This document shows positions 1-6,724 of a DNA stretch of 8,127 bases, piece after piece (positions within the stretch are counted from its first letter, which is position 1; each line of letters opens with the position of its first letter). The stretch comes from JBKEDF01 sp047975325. Lineage in GTDB: Bacteria > Pseudomonadota > Alphaproteobacteria > Rhodobacterales > Rhodobacteraceae. The notes beneath the pieces were generated by a model, which was given only the letters and a program-made list of their open reading frames with translations, did no database searches and had not been told where the DNA came from. The stretch is from assembly GCA_047975325.1 (NCBI GenBank), contig JBKEDF010000065.1:1-8127 (forward strand). Reading direction: 5' to 3'. The position numbers were made by a program, and so were the translations under genes.

Positions 1-249
1 GGCAATGATGTGATCGATGGCGGCGCGGGCAATGACCGCATCACCGGCGGGCGCGGCTATGATACGATCGATGGCGGATGGGGCTGGGATACGGCCATCT
101 ATGGCGGCAACCGGGCGGAATATGTGGTCTCCACCCAGGATAATGGCATCACCACCGTGCGGCACACAGGCGGCGGGGCGGATAACACCGATATCCTGAG
201 CAATATCGAGGTGCTCCAGTTCGCCGACGATAATTACTATCTCGCCTGA
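1..249 (+). CDS. RTX calcium-binding repeat protein, C-terminal end (5' truncated by window)
   Basis: Frame 1 is open from the first base to a TGA at 247-249, giving the last 82 residues of a longer protein. Residues 1-36 form four in-register nonapeptides beginning GND, GND, GYD and GWD with GG at the usual positions; this is the RTX pattern that folds into a calcium-binding beta-roll outside the cell. The rest, with NTDILSNIEVLQFADDNYYL near the end, is the typical C-terminal cap of alphaproteobacterial RTX proteins (a D-x-L-x-N-I-E-x-L-x-F-A-D block) and sits where the uncleaved type I secretion signal normally lies. The catalytic or adhesive part is upstream of the window, so the function is unknown. 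The GWDTAIYGG block followed by a short beta-rich cap is a tail style I associate with CAP-RTX proteins such as the one starting at 6920, so the two may be paralogues (inference). Confidence 0.85.
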   Translation, partial: GNDVIDGGAGNDRITGGRGYDTIDGGWGWDTAIYGGNRAEYVVSTQDNGITTVRHTGGGADNTDILSNIEVLQFADDNYYLA

Positions 250-264
250 AAAGGCATCGCACAA

Positions 265-299
265 GATGGCCACCCGAGGATGCACCCCGGGTGGCCGTC
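265..299 (+). terminator. Strong hairpin after the RTX gene, probable terminator
   Basis: Bases 265-276 (GATGGCCACCCG) pair with 288-299 (CGGGTGGCCGTC): 12 pairs, 11 of them Watson-Crick and one T-G, with an 11-nt loop. It lies 15 nt after the RTX stop codon. A run of five T (313-317) follows only after a 13-nt gap, so it is not a textbook intrinsic terminator. A competing shorter stem, GGATG 278-282 with CATCC 299-303, is also possible. Position and stability fit transcription termination or 3'-end protection of the RTX mRNA. Confidence 0.5.
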
Positions 300-409
300 A
301 TCCGGAGCGTCGTTTTTGATGGCGGGCCAACCAGCGACGATCGCAAGGCCGCCGTCTTGCCCTGCCCCGCCCCATCCGTCATGCTGGCGCAAATCACTGA
401 TTGCCGCCA

Positions 410-1828
410 ATGCCGAGATCCGTCCTGAACGCCCTCTTGCCGCCTCGCTGGCGGATCCCCACCTTTTTCGACCCGGACTGGTATGTTCGGGCCTATCCTG
501 ACATGACCGCCGCGCGCGGGCCTGCGGCATTGCACTGGCTGCGCCACGGGCGGAAGGAAGGCCGCCTGCCCTGCGATTTGAAAGCCGCCCGGGCGGAAAC
601 CGCGCTCTGGGCAGGTGAAACCGCCGCGCAGGGCAGGCTGGAGACACTGGCACGGACGGCTCCGGGGCCGGATCGGCTTTGGGCACGGCTGGCCCTTGCA
701 CGGGCGCGGGCCGTTGAGGGCGATTGGGACGGGGCGGCGGCGCAATTGCCCGCCCCGCAGGATCTTCTGGCCGGGCCGGGTCTGTCAGGGCCACTTGCCC
801 TTGCGGCGGAAATTGCGCTGCGGCGGGGTGATCCGGGCGGGGCGGCAGCCCCTATCGCGATGCTCCGCCAAGGGTTCGGGACAGGGCCGGAATGGCACCT
901 CCTGCGCGCCGCACAGGCGCTGCAAAGCGGGGATCATCCCGTCTGGGGTGCCATGTCAGGGCCTGTTTTTACCCGTCGGGGTGTCCCACCCCCGCAGATT
1001 GCCGATCAGGGCCGCACCATGTTTGACAGGCTGCGGGCAAGATCCGCCCCTGTCGGGGATGGCCCCCTGATCAGCGTGATCCTTCCCGTCCGGAACGGGG
1101 CCGCGACCATCGGCACGGCGCTTGCAGGGCTGCGGGCGCAAAGCTGGCTGCGCCTGGAAATCCTGGTGGTGGAAAACGGCTCCCATGACGAAACAGGCAC
1201 TATCCTGCGGGATTTGGCAGCGCAGGACCCGAGAATCCGGCTGATCGACGGGGCTGCGGAACCCGGTGCCTATGCTGCGCGTAATCTGGCCCTGGCGCAG
1301 GCGAAGGGGGATTTCATCACGCTTCAGGATGCCGATGACTGGCCCCATCCCGACAGGATCCGCCTGCAGATGACGGCACTTGGGGAAGGGATGGCAAACC
1401 TGTCTTTCTGGGTACGGATGTCGGAAAACCTGATCCCCTCGGCGCTGCGGCCCGATGTGGCGATGCTGCATCCCAATTTATCCTCACTGCTGATGAGGCG
1501 TGAAGCGGTGGAAAGGGCCGGGTTCTGGGATCGGGTACGCGCTGCGGGTGATAGCGAATATATCGCAAGGCTGCGGCGGACCTTTGGGGCAAGGGCGGTT
1601 TCCCATGCCCTTCCCGGCCTGCCGCTGGCCTTCGGGCGGCTGTCGGAAGGGTCACTGACCCGTTCCCCCCGAACCGGGCTTTTTGGCCCCGGGGCTGCGG
1701 CGCGCGGCGCCTATCTGGCGGCGGCGACAAGATGGCATGACAGCACCCCGTCCCCCAGACTGACGCAATATCCCGGGGCCCGGCCCTTTCCGGCCCCCCC
1801 TGCCCTCCTGCCGGAGCCACGCGAATGA
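410..1828 (+). CDS. Family 2 (GT-A) glycosyltransferase with N-terminal DWY module and TPR-like region
   Basis: 472 residues from ATG 410; TTG at 401 is an in-frame alternative directly after a stop, and neither has a clear Shine-Dalgarno. Residues about 20-55 carry the module DWY...YPD...LRHGRKEGR also seen in the next gene. Residues about 60-190 are Ala/Arg-rich and helical, with three GD turns (near 104, 140, 174) about 35 apart, as in TPR repeats. The GT2 domain starts near 220 with SVILPVRNG. It has VVENGS, then GAYAARNLALAQAKGDF, then the metal/nucleotide-sugar motif DADD (307-310), and GDSEY near 380 as the likely acidic catalytic-base region. It should transfer an activated sugar to a glycan acceptor at the cytoplasmic side of the membrane; no membrane segment or signal peptide is evident. 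The neighbouring dTDP-rhamnose genes make rhamnose a plausible donor, but nothing in the sequence fixes donor or acceptor. The stop overlaps the next start (ATGA), implying translational coupling. The C-terminal tail is Pro-rich and encoded partly by a C7 run (1794-1800). Confidence 0.88.
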   Translation: MPRSVLNALLPPRWRIPTFFDPDWYVRAYPDMTAARGPAALHWLRHGRKEGRLPCDLKAARAETALWAGETAAQGRLETLARTAPGPDRLWARLALARARAVEGDWDGAAAQLPAPQDLLAGPGLSGPLALAAEIALRRGDPGGAAAPIAMLRQGFGTGPEWHLLRAAQALQSGDHPVWGAMSGPVFTRRGVPPPQIADQGRTMFDRLRARSAPVGDGPLISVILPVRNGAATIGTALAGLRAQSWLRLEILVVENGSHDETGTILRDLAAQDPRIRLIDGAAEPGAYAARNLALAQAKGDFITLQDADDWPHPDRIRLQMTALGEGMANLSFWVRMSENLIPSALRPDVAMLHPNLSSLLMRREAVERAGFWDRVRAAGDSEYIARLRRTFGARAVSHALPGLPLAFGRLSEGSLTRSPRTGLFGPGAAARGAYLAAATRWHDSTPSPRLTQYPGARPFPAPPALLPEPRE

Positions 1829-3237
1829 GACTCCTTGCCCGCCTTCCGGGATTGTTCCGCGACCTGCCGCGTCTGCGCCGCTCACCGCTTTTCCTGCCGG
1901 ACTGGTATGCCGGAACCTATCCCGATATCGGCGGATATGACCCTGCACGGCACTATCTGGCCCATGGCGCGGCGGAGGGGCGTGATCCGGGGCCGGAGTT
2001 TTCAACCAGTGGCTACGGGTTGCAGGGGGCGTTCGATGGCAATCCGCTGCTTCATTACCAGGAACGCGGAAGATCCGCTGGCCGCGCCGCCCTGCCCTCC
2101 CTTGCCGGGACAGGCCCCCAAGGCGCGCCCAAGGTGCTTTTTGCCGCCCATCAGGCCCCTGCACGGGCTTTCGGTGCGGAACGCAGCCTGCTTGACATGC
2201 TCGACCGCGCCCATGCAGCAGGCCTCACGGCCGAGGTCGTGGCGCCGCAGATGCTGTCGCCCGGTTATCTGCGGGACCTGCAAGCGCGCGCGGCGCGGGT
2301 TCATCTTATTCCCTATGGCTGGCGCCGTGCCGGGGTTGACACCCATCCCGCCACCATTGCCGCGCTTAGCGCCCTGATCCGCCAAAGCGGTGCGGTGGAG
2401 CTGCATCAGAACACACTTGCCGTCGAGGCCCCGCTGATCGCGGCCCGGGCGGCGGGGATCCCCTCAACGCTCTGGCTGCGCGAAATCCCCGATCAGGACC
2501 CGGACCTATGTGCCCGGATCGGCATGGATCCCGACACGATCCGCACGGGAATTCTGGATCAGGCCGACCGTTTCATTGCCAATTCGGCCGAAACGGCGCG
2601 CTGGATCGACCCCCGGGGCGATCTGGGCGCACGGCTTCTGACAGTGCCAAACATGGTGGATCAGGGCCTTTTCGATCTGGAATTCGCGCCTCCCCCCCGG
2701 ATCAGGGTCGGGCTGGTCGGATCGCTGATCGCGAAAAAGGGGATTGCCGATTTCATTGCCGTGGCCCGCGCCTTTCAGGGGTCGGGAGGGGAGGCGGAAT
2801 TCCTGCTGATCGGGCCACATGGTACCGATCTGGAGGCACTGTCCCCCCTGCCCCCGGGGATCCGCCATGCAGGCTATGCCGAAAACCCCGCCCGGGCCAT
2901 GGCACAGATTGATCTGCTGTTGTCACTGTCGCATTTTGCCGAAAGTTTCGGACGCACGGTGCTGGAGGCCATGGCGGCAGGCAGGCCGGTAATCTGTTAT
3001 GATCGCGGCGCCCCGCCCCGGATCCTGGGTGATGCCGGGCGCAAGACCCCACCCGATGACCCGCAGGCCGTGGCCCGGGCCCTGCATGACATGCTGGCGG
3101 ATCCCGCAGGGCTTGGCGCATTTTCCGCAGCCGGACGTGTCCGCGCGCGCGATCTGCTGCGCGATGCGGGAAATTCCCCCTCCGAACGGATCTTTCCGCA
3201 TGCCATTTCTGTCGCTTCTTCCTCCAAATTGCCATAA
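1825..3237 (+). CDS. GT4-like (GT-B) glycosyltransferase with N-terminal DWY repeat module
   Basis: 470 residues; ATG 1825 overlaps the previous stop by 4 nt, with GGAG upstream. Residues 23-53 carry DWY...YPDI...HYLAHGAAEGR, and 64-87 a degraded second copy (GYG...NPLLHYQERGRSAGR). From about 102 the sequence is a GT-B enzyme. The acceptor-side domain has KVLFAAH, GAERSLLDML (116-125), HQNTL (194-198) and FIANSAETA (250-258). The donor-side domain starts near RVGLVGSLIAKKG (294-306), with LLIGPHG and the hallmark E-x7-E as E373...E381 in ESFGRTVLEAMAAGRPV. This pair normally contacts the nucleotide-sugar. The enzyme is a retaining transferase by family, probably cytoplasmic or membrane-peripheral. 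It likely acts after or with the preceding GT2 on the same glycan, and may use dTDP-rhamnose or another donor. The last about 20 residues (ending ISVASSSKLP) look unlike a usual GT4 end but no frameshift is evident. A C7 run lies at 2692-2698. A 36-nt gap with a small dyad (CCGGA 3240-3244, TCCGG 3251-3255) separates it from rmlC. Confidence 0.88.
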   Translation: MRLLARLPGLFRDLPRLRRSPLFLPDWYAGTYPDIGGYDPARHYLAHGAAEGRDPGPEFSTSGYGLQGAFDGNPLLHYQERGRSAGRAALPSLAGTGPQGAPKVLFAAHQAPARAFGAERSLLDMLDRAHAAGLTAEVVAPQMLSPGYLRDLQARAARVHLIPYGWRRAGVDTHPATIAALSALIRQSGAVELHQNTLAVEAPLIAARAAGIPSTLWLREIPDQDPDLCARIGMDPDTIRTGILDQADRFIANSAETARWIDPRGDLGARLLTVPNMVDQGLFDLEFAPPPRIRVGLVGSLIAKKGIADFIAVARAFQGSGGEAEFLLIGPHGTDLEALSPLPPGIRHAGYAENPARAMAQIDLLLSLSHFAESFGRTVLEAMAAGRPVICYDRGAPPRILGDAGRKTPPDDPQAVARALHDMLADPAGLGAFSAAGRVRARDLLRDAGNSPSERIFPHAISVASSSKLP

Positions 3238-3273
3238 ACCCGGAACATTATCCGGCCCCGCCGACACCGCATC

Positions 3274-3855
3274 ATGGAGATCACATTGCTTATCGAGGAA
3301 ACCGCCCTGCCCGGGGTTCTGATCCTGACCCCGAAACGTTTCGGCGATGACCGGGGGTATTTTTCCGAAACCTGGAACCGCGCGGCGCTGCGCGACAGGG
3401 GGATCGATATCGATTTCGTGCAGGACAACCATTCCCTGTCACGCCAGGTCGGCACGATCCGCGGGCTGCATTACCAATCCCCCCCCCATGCGCAGGACAA
3501 ACTGGTGCGCTGCGGCGCGGGCGTGGTTTTCGATGTGGCGGTGGATATACGCCGGGGGTCACCCGGTTACGGCAAATGGGTGGGGGTGGAACTTTCGGCC
3601 GAAAACGGACGGCAGATTCTGATCCCCAGGGGATTCCTGCATGGTTTCGTCACCCGGGCACCGGATTCGGAACTGCTTTACAAATGTTCCGATCGCTATG
3701 CCCCCGAATGTGACGGGGCAGTACGTTTCGATGATCCGGATCTGGGCATCGACTGGGGCATCGCCCCCGATATGGCGATCCTGTCGCAAAAGGATGCCGA
3801 TGCCCCCCGCCTTGCCGATTGGCAATCGCCCTTCACCTGGGAGGGCGCGGCATGA
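3274..3855 (+). CDS. rfbC: dTDP-4-dehydrorhamnose 3,5-epimerase (RmlC)
   Basis: 193 residues, close to the usual 180-190. It epimerises C3 and C5 of dTDP-4-keto-6-deoxy-glucose to dTDP-4-keto-L-rhamnose, the third step of dTDP-L-rhamnose synthesis, in the cytoplasm. Family marks in order: PGVLILTPKRFGDDRGYFSE (13-32), DNHSLS, then TIRGLHYQ with the catalytic-base His at H66, KLVRC, GVVFDVAVDIRRGSP, IPRGFLHGF (117-125), LLYKCSDRY with Y136 (70 residues after H66, the spacing of the catalytic His/Tyr pair in known RmlC) and Y142, and SQKD with D174 as the likely partner of the His. No active-site residue looks lost. ATG 3274 has no good Shine-Dalgarno, so translation may depend on read-on from the gene upstream. 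The 3' end overlaps rmlB by ATGA. The stretch just after HYQ is encoded by a nine-C homopolymer. Confidence 0.96.
   Translation: MEITLLIEETALPGVLILTPKRFGDDRGYFSETWNRAALRDRGIDIDFVQDNHSLSRQVGTIRGLHYQSPPHAQDKLVRCGAGVVFDVAVDIRRGSPGYGKWVGVELSAENGRQILIPRGFLHGFVTRAPDSELLYKCSDRYAPECDGAVRFDDPDLGIDWGIAPDMAILSQKDADAPRLADWQSPFTWEGAA
3479..3487 (+). repeat. C9 homopolymer inside rmlC
   Basis: Nine consecutive C at 3479-3487 in the codons for Ser-Pro-Pro-His (about residues 69-72) right after the catalytic H66. At nine bases the frame is intact. Gain or loss of one C would truncate or scramble RmlC after roughly 70 residues. Shorter C7 runs occur at 1794-1800 and 2692-2698 in the two glycosyltransferase genes. 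Confidence 0.95.
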
Positions 3856-4898
3856 AACTGCTGGTAACCGGCGGGGCCGGGTTCATCGGTTCTGCCGTGG
3901 TGCGCCAGGCCATCCGCGCCGGACATGAGGTTGTCAATCTGGATGCGCTGACCTATGCCGCCTGCCTTGAAAACGTGGCCTCCGTCGCCGATGCGCCGGG
4001 TTATGTGTTCGAACGGGCCGATCTGCGTGATCGCGCCGCGCTGGAACGGATCCTTGCCACCCATGCCCCCGATGCGGTGATGCATCTGGCCGCCGAAAGC
4101 CATGTGGACCGGTCAATCGACGGGCCGGGCGACTTCATTGAGACCAATATCACCGGCACCTATAACCTGCTGGAGGTCACCCGCGCCTGGTGGGTTGGGC
4201 AAGGCCGGCCCGAAACCTTCCGCTTTCACCATATTTCCACCGATGAGGTTTTCGGATCGCTTCCTGCCGATCCCGGTGTGATGTTCACCGAAACCACCCC
4301 CTATGATCCGCGCAGCCCCTATTCGGCCTCCAAGGCGGCCTCCGACCATCTGGTGCGCGCCTGGCACGAAACCTATGGGCTGCCCGTGCTGCTGACCAAT
4401 TGTTCCAATAATTACGGCCCCTATCATTTCCCTGAAAAGCTGATCCCGGTGATCATCCTCAATGCCATCGCGGGCAAGCCCCTGCCTATCTATGGCGATG
4501 GGTCCAATATCCGCGACTGGCTTTATGTCGAGGATCATGCCACGGCGCTTCTGCTGGTGGTGGAAAAGGGCCAGGTGGGGCGCAGCTACAATATCGGCGG
4601 GGAAAACGAACGCAGCAATCTGGAACTGGTGCAAGGCCTTTGCGCCATCCTGGATCGGCTGAAACCGAAACCGGCGGGCTCCTATGCCGATCAGATCCGG
4701 TTCGTTCCCGACCGGCCCGGCCATGATGCGCGCTATGCGATCGATCCAACCCGGATCCGGGCCGAACTGGGCTGGAGGCCCTCGGTCACGGTGGAGGAGG
4801 GGCTGGAACACACCGCGCGCTGGTATCTGGACAACGAATCCTGGTGGCGCCCGTTGCTGGACCGGCGGGGCGTGGGCGAAAGGCTGGGCCGGGCATGA
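3852..4898 (+). CDS. rfbB: dTDP-glucose 4,6-dehydratase (RmlB)
   Basis: 348 residues from ATG 3852. The frame extends upstream to GTG 3819, but ATG 3852 gives the standard MKLLVTGGAGFIGS start, has GGGAGG upstream and makes the ATGA overlap with rmlC. It is an extended short-chain dehydrogenase converting dTDP-glucose to dTDP-4-keto-6-deoxy-glucose with bound NAD, the second step of the pathway. Visible marks: Rossmann GGAGFIG (7-13), LDALTYA (30-36), HLAAESHVDRSI (78-89), the dehydratase triad segment STDEV (129-133, with D131 and E132), YSASK (157-161, catalytic Tyr and Lys), NCSNNYGPYHFPEKLIP (183-199), IYGDGSNIRDWLYVEDH (213-229), YNIGG, and RPGHDARYAID (288-298). All catalytic positions are present and length is normal (about 340-360). 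It overlaps rmlD by 4 nt. Confidence 0.97.
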   Translation: MKLLVTGGAGFIGSAVVRQAIRAGHEVVNLDALTYAACLENVASVADAPGYVFERADLRDRAALERILATHAPDAVMHLAAESHVDRSIDGPGDFIETNITGTYNLLEVTRAWWVGQGRPETFRFHHISTDEVFGSLPADPGVMFTETTPYDPRSPYSASKAASDHLVRAWHETYGLPVLLTNCSNNYGPYHFPEKLIPVIILNAIAGKPLPIYGDGSNIRDWLYVEDHATALLLVVEKGQVGRSYNIGGENERSNLELVQGLCAILDRLKPKPAGSYADQIRFVPDRPGHDARYAIDPTRIRAELGWRPSVTVEEGLEHTARWYLDNESWWRPLLDRRGVGERLGRA

Positions 4899-5743
4899 GG
4901 ATTATCGTCTTCGGAAAATCGGGGCAGGTGGCCACCGAACTGGCCCGCCGCGCCCCCGATGCGCGCTATCTTGGCCGCGATGAGGCCGATCTGACCGATC
5001 CGGCGGGTTGCGCCGCCGCGATCCGTGCAGCCCGCCCCGATGCGGTGATCAATGCCGCCGCCTATACCGCCGTGGATCGCGCCGAAGAAGAGGAAGCCGC
5101 AGCCACCACCATCAACGGCACCGCCCCGGGCGCCATGGCCGGGGCCTGTGCCGATCTGGACATCCCGCTTGTCCATATTTCCACCGATTACGTCTTTGAC
5201 GGAACCGGCAGCCGCCCCTGGCACCCTGCGGATCCGACCGGCCCGATCAATGCCTATGGCCGCAGCAAACTGGCCGGCGAGGAGGCCCTGCGCGCCGCAG
5301 GCGGCCGTCACGTGATCCTGCGCACCTCCTGGGTGTTTTCCGCCCAGGGCGCGAATTTCGTCAAGACCATGCTGCGGCTGGCCGAAAGCCACGATCATCT
5401 GCGCGTCGTTGCCGATCAGATCGGCGGGCCGACCCCGGCAGGCGATATTGCCGCGGCCTGCCTCACGCTGGCCCGGGCCCTGCATGAAGGCGCCACGGGC
5501 GGCACCCATCATTTCGCGGGGGCGGAACCTGCCAGTTGGGCCGGTTTCGCGCGCGAAACATTTGCCCGGGCCGGACAGGACGTCACGGTGGAGGATATCA
5601 CAACCGAGGCCTGGCCAACCCCGGCGAAACGGCCGCTCAATTCCCGGCTCGATTGCGGCGCCCTGATGCGGGATTTCGGGATTGCGGCGCCGGATTGGCG
5701 GGACGGCCTCGCAAAGGTCATTGCTGAGTTGAAAGGAAGATAA
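4895..5743 (+). CDS. rfbD: dTDP-4-dehydrorhamnose reductase (RmlD)
   Basis: 282 residues from ATG 4895, which overlaps the rmlB stop. The frame runs further upstream, but those codons lie inside rmlB and MRIIVFGKSGQV is the standard family start. It reduces dTDP-4-keto-L-rhamnose to dTDP-L-rhamnose with NAD(P)H, the last pathway step. Marks: nucleotide-binding FGKSGQVA (6-13; the third Gly of GxxGxxG is Ala13), DLTD (32-35), NAAAYTAVDRAE (53-64), HISTDYVFDG (94-103), catalytic YGRSK (121-125, Y121 and K125), RTSWVFS (143-149), GGPTPAGDIA (177-186) and RPLNSRLD (246-253). Residues 64-69 are unusually acidic (EEEEAA), which is common near this loop. Length is near the family norm of about 285-300. 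Only one base separates its TAA from rmlA. Confidence 0.95.
   Translation: MRIIVFGKSGQVATELARRAPDARYLGRDEADLTDPAGCAAAIRAARPDAVINAAAYTAVDRAEEEEAAATTINGTAPGAMAGACADLDIPLVHISTDYVFDGTGSRPWHPADPTGPINAYGRSKLAGEEALRAAGGRHVILRTSWVFSAQGANFVKTMLRLAESHDHLRVVADQIGGPTPAGDIAAACLTLARALHEGATGGTHHFAGAEPASWAGFARETFARAGQDVTVEDITTEAWPTPAKRPLNSRLDCGALMRDFGIAAPDWRDGLAKVIAELKGR
5732..5740 (+). promoter_or_regulatory. Ribosome binding site of rmlA
   Basis: AAAGGAAGA lies at the very end of rmlD with about 7 nt between its core and ATG 5745. It is the best Shine-Dalgarno in the operon, so rmlA can be translated independently even though it is not overlap-coupled like B and D. Confidence 0.75.
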
Positions 5744-5744
5744 G

Positions 5745-6635
5745 ATGCAACGCAAGGGGATCATTCTGGCGGGGGGATCGGGCACGCGGCTTTACCCCAT
5801 CACCATCGGCGTGTCGAAACAGCTCATGCCGGTCTATGACAAGCCGATGATCTATTACCCGATTTCGGTGCTGATGCTGGCCGGGATCCGGGAAATTGCC
5901 CTGATCACCACGCCGCAGGATCAGGACCAGTTCCGCCGTTGCCTGGGGGACGGGTCGCAATGGGGGCTGAATTTCACCTATGTGGTGCAACCCGACCCCG
6001 GCGGTCTGGCCCAAGCCTATACGCTGACCGAAGATTTCCTGGCAGGTGCGCCTTCCTGCATGGTGCTGGGGGATAACATCTTCTTCGGGCACGGCCTGCC
6101 GCAGATCCTGGCCGAGGCCGATGCCCAGAAAACCGGCGGCACGGTTTTCGGCTATCACGTCTCCGATCCCGAACGTTATGGCGTGGTGGCGATGGATGCG
6201 GCTGGCCGCGCCACCGGCATCATCGAAAAGCCCAGCAATCCCCCGTCGAACTATGCCGTGACCGGGCTTTATTTTCTGGATGGCGAAGCCCCCGAACGCG
6301 CCCGGCACATCAAGCCTTCGGAACGTGGCGAGATGGAAATCACCTCGCTTCTGGAAACCTATCTGCAAGAGGGCAAGCTGGAGGTAAAACAGATGGGCCG
6401 GGGCTTTGCCTGGCTTGACACCGGCACCCATGCGAGCCTCCTGGATGCGGGGAATTTCGTTCGCACCCTGCAACAAAGGCAGGGATTGCAGACCGGTTGC
6501 CTGGAGGAAATCGCCTATCACATGGGCTGGATCGACCGCGCGGCCCTGGCCGCCCATGCCGAACGGCTGGAGAAAAACGACTATGGCCGCTACCTGCGGG
6601 CCCGGCTGAACGAAGGGGGTCAGGGGGCGTTATAG
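5745..6635 (+). CDS. rfbA: Glucose-1-phosphate thymidylyltransferase (RmlA)
   Basis: 296 residues, normal for the family (about 290). It makes dTDP-glucose from dTTP and glucose-1-phosphate, the committed and usually feedback-inhibited step (by dTDP-rhamnose in studied enzymes). Marks in order: nucleotide-binding loop GIILAGGSGTRLYP (5-18), SKQLMPVYDKPMIYYPIS (24-41, K25), VQPDPGGLAQAY (81-92), LGDN with the metal-binding D110, EKP (161-163), YAVTGLYF (170-177), SERGEMEIT (192-200), and FAWLDTGTHASLLDA (221-235) with the second metal ligand D225. The end EKNDYGRYL is also typical. All catalytic positions are present. As the fourth rml gene it completes the pathway. The coding end forms a hairpin with the following bases. 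Confidence 0.97.
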   Translation: MQRKGIILAGGSGTRLYPITIGVSKQLMPVYDKPMIYYPISVLMLAGIREIALITTPQDQDQFRRCLGDGSQWGLNFTYVVQPDPGGLAQAYTLTEDFLAGAPSCMVLGDNIFFGHGLPQILAEADAQKTGGTVFGYHVSDPERYGVVAMDAAGRATGIIEKPSNPPSNYAVTGLYFLDGEAPERARHIKPSERGEMEITSLLETYLQEGKLEVKQMGRGFAWLDTGTHASLLDAGNFVRTLQQRQGLQTGCLEEIAYHMGWIDRAALAAHAERLEKNDYGRYLRARLNEGGQGAL

Positions 6636-6724
6636 CCCCCATAATAGGCCCCGTAATAGGCGTAGTCCCGCCCAATTTTCCATAATGCCGAAATTTGGAC
6701 ATGATAATTCCACACCAAAATCAT
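6620..6724 (-). other. Short tyrosine-rich reading frame converging on rmlA, possible gene remnant
   Basis: On the minus strand an ATG (6724-6722) opens a 34-codon frame ending at TGA (6622-6620). Its last 15 residues read DYAYYGAYYGGYNAP. Such tyrosine/glycine clusters are known at the C-termini of bacterial tyrosine autokinases (Wzc/ExoP-like) that control polysaccharide export, and also occur in unrelated Gly/Tyr-rich proteins. The first half looks unrelated to a kinase, and an in-frame TAG lies five codons upstream of the ATG, so no larger gene is intact here. A GGGAAG precedes the ATG but too closely (about 2 nt) for normal initiation. It overlaps the last 16 bases of rmlA. It could be chance translation of the TAATAGGC-type repeat. 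Confidence 0.2.
6623..6640 (+). terminator. Small GC hairpin over the rmlA stop codon, weak terminator candidate
   Basis: GGGGGC (6623-6628) and GCCCCC (6635-6640) form a perfect 6-bp stem with a 6-nt loop; the stop codon TAG is 6633-6635. No T tract follows, so intrinsic termination is doubtful. It may be only the 3' boundary of the operon transcript or an accident of GC-rich sequence. The + strand continues with two near copies of TAATAGGC (6643-6650 and 6655-6661 region). Confidence 0.3.

Noticed and set aside
12..80. Repeated GATCGATGGCGG-like DNA, possible direct repeat or CRISPR-like unit
   Set aside because: It is simply the coding of successive RTX nonapeptides in frame.
401..409. 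TTG at 401 as start of the GT2 gene
   Set aside because: Only three codons longer than ATG 410, with no ribosome site for either; ATG is preferred, but TTG cannot be excluded.
149..794. Two overlapping minus-strand frames across the RTX end and start of the GT2 gene
   Set aside because: Pro/Arg-rich composition, mutual overlap and no motifs; the + strand frames explain the region.
3190..3237. Possible frameshift at the end of the GT4 gene because of its unusual tail
   Set aside because: All GT-B motifs are intact and the tail of this family varies; no alternative frame gives a better end.
3240..3255. CCGGA/TCCGG dyad between the GT4 and rmlC genes as a terminator
   Set aside because: Only five base pairs, no T tract, and a 36-nt gap in an evident operon; more likely chance.
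4733..5785. Long minus-strand open frame (350 codons) opposite rmlD
   Set aside because: It lies wholly over well-supported rml genes, has low-complexity Gly/Ile/Arg composition typical of antisense frames in GC-rich DNA, and shows no family motif.
5718..6557. Minus-strand open frame (279 codons) opposite rmlA
   Set aside because: Antisense shadow of rmlA, which has every family motif; the minus product shows no recognisable domain.
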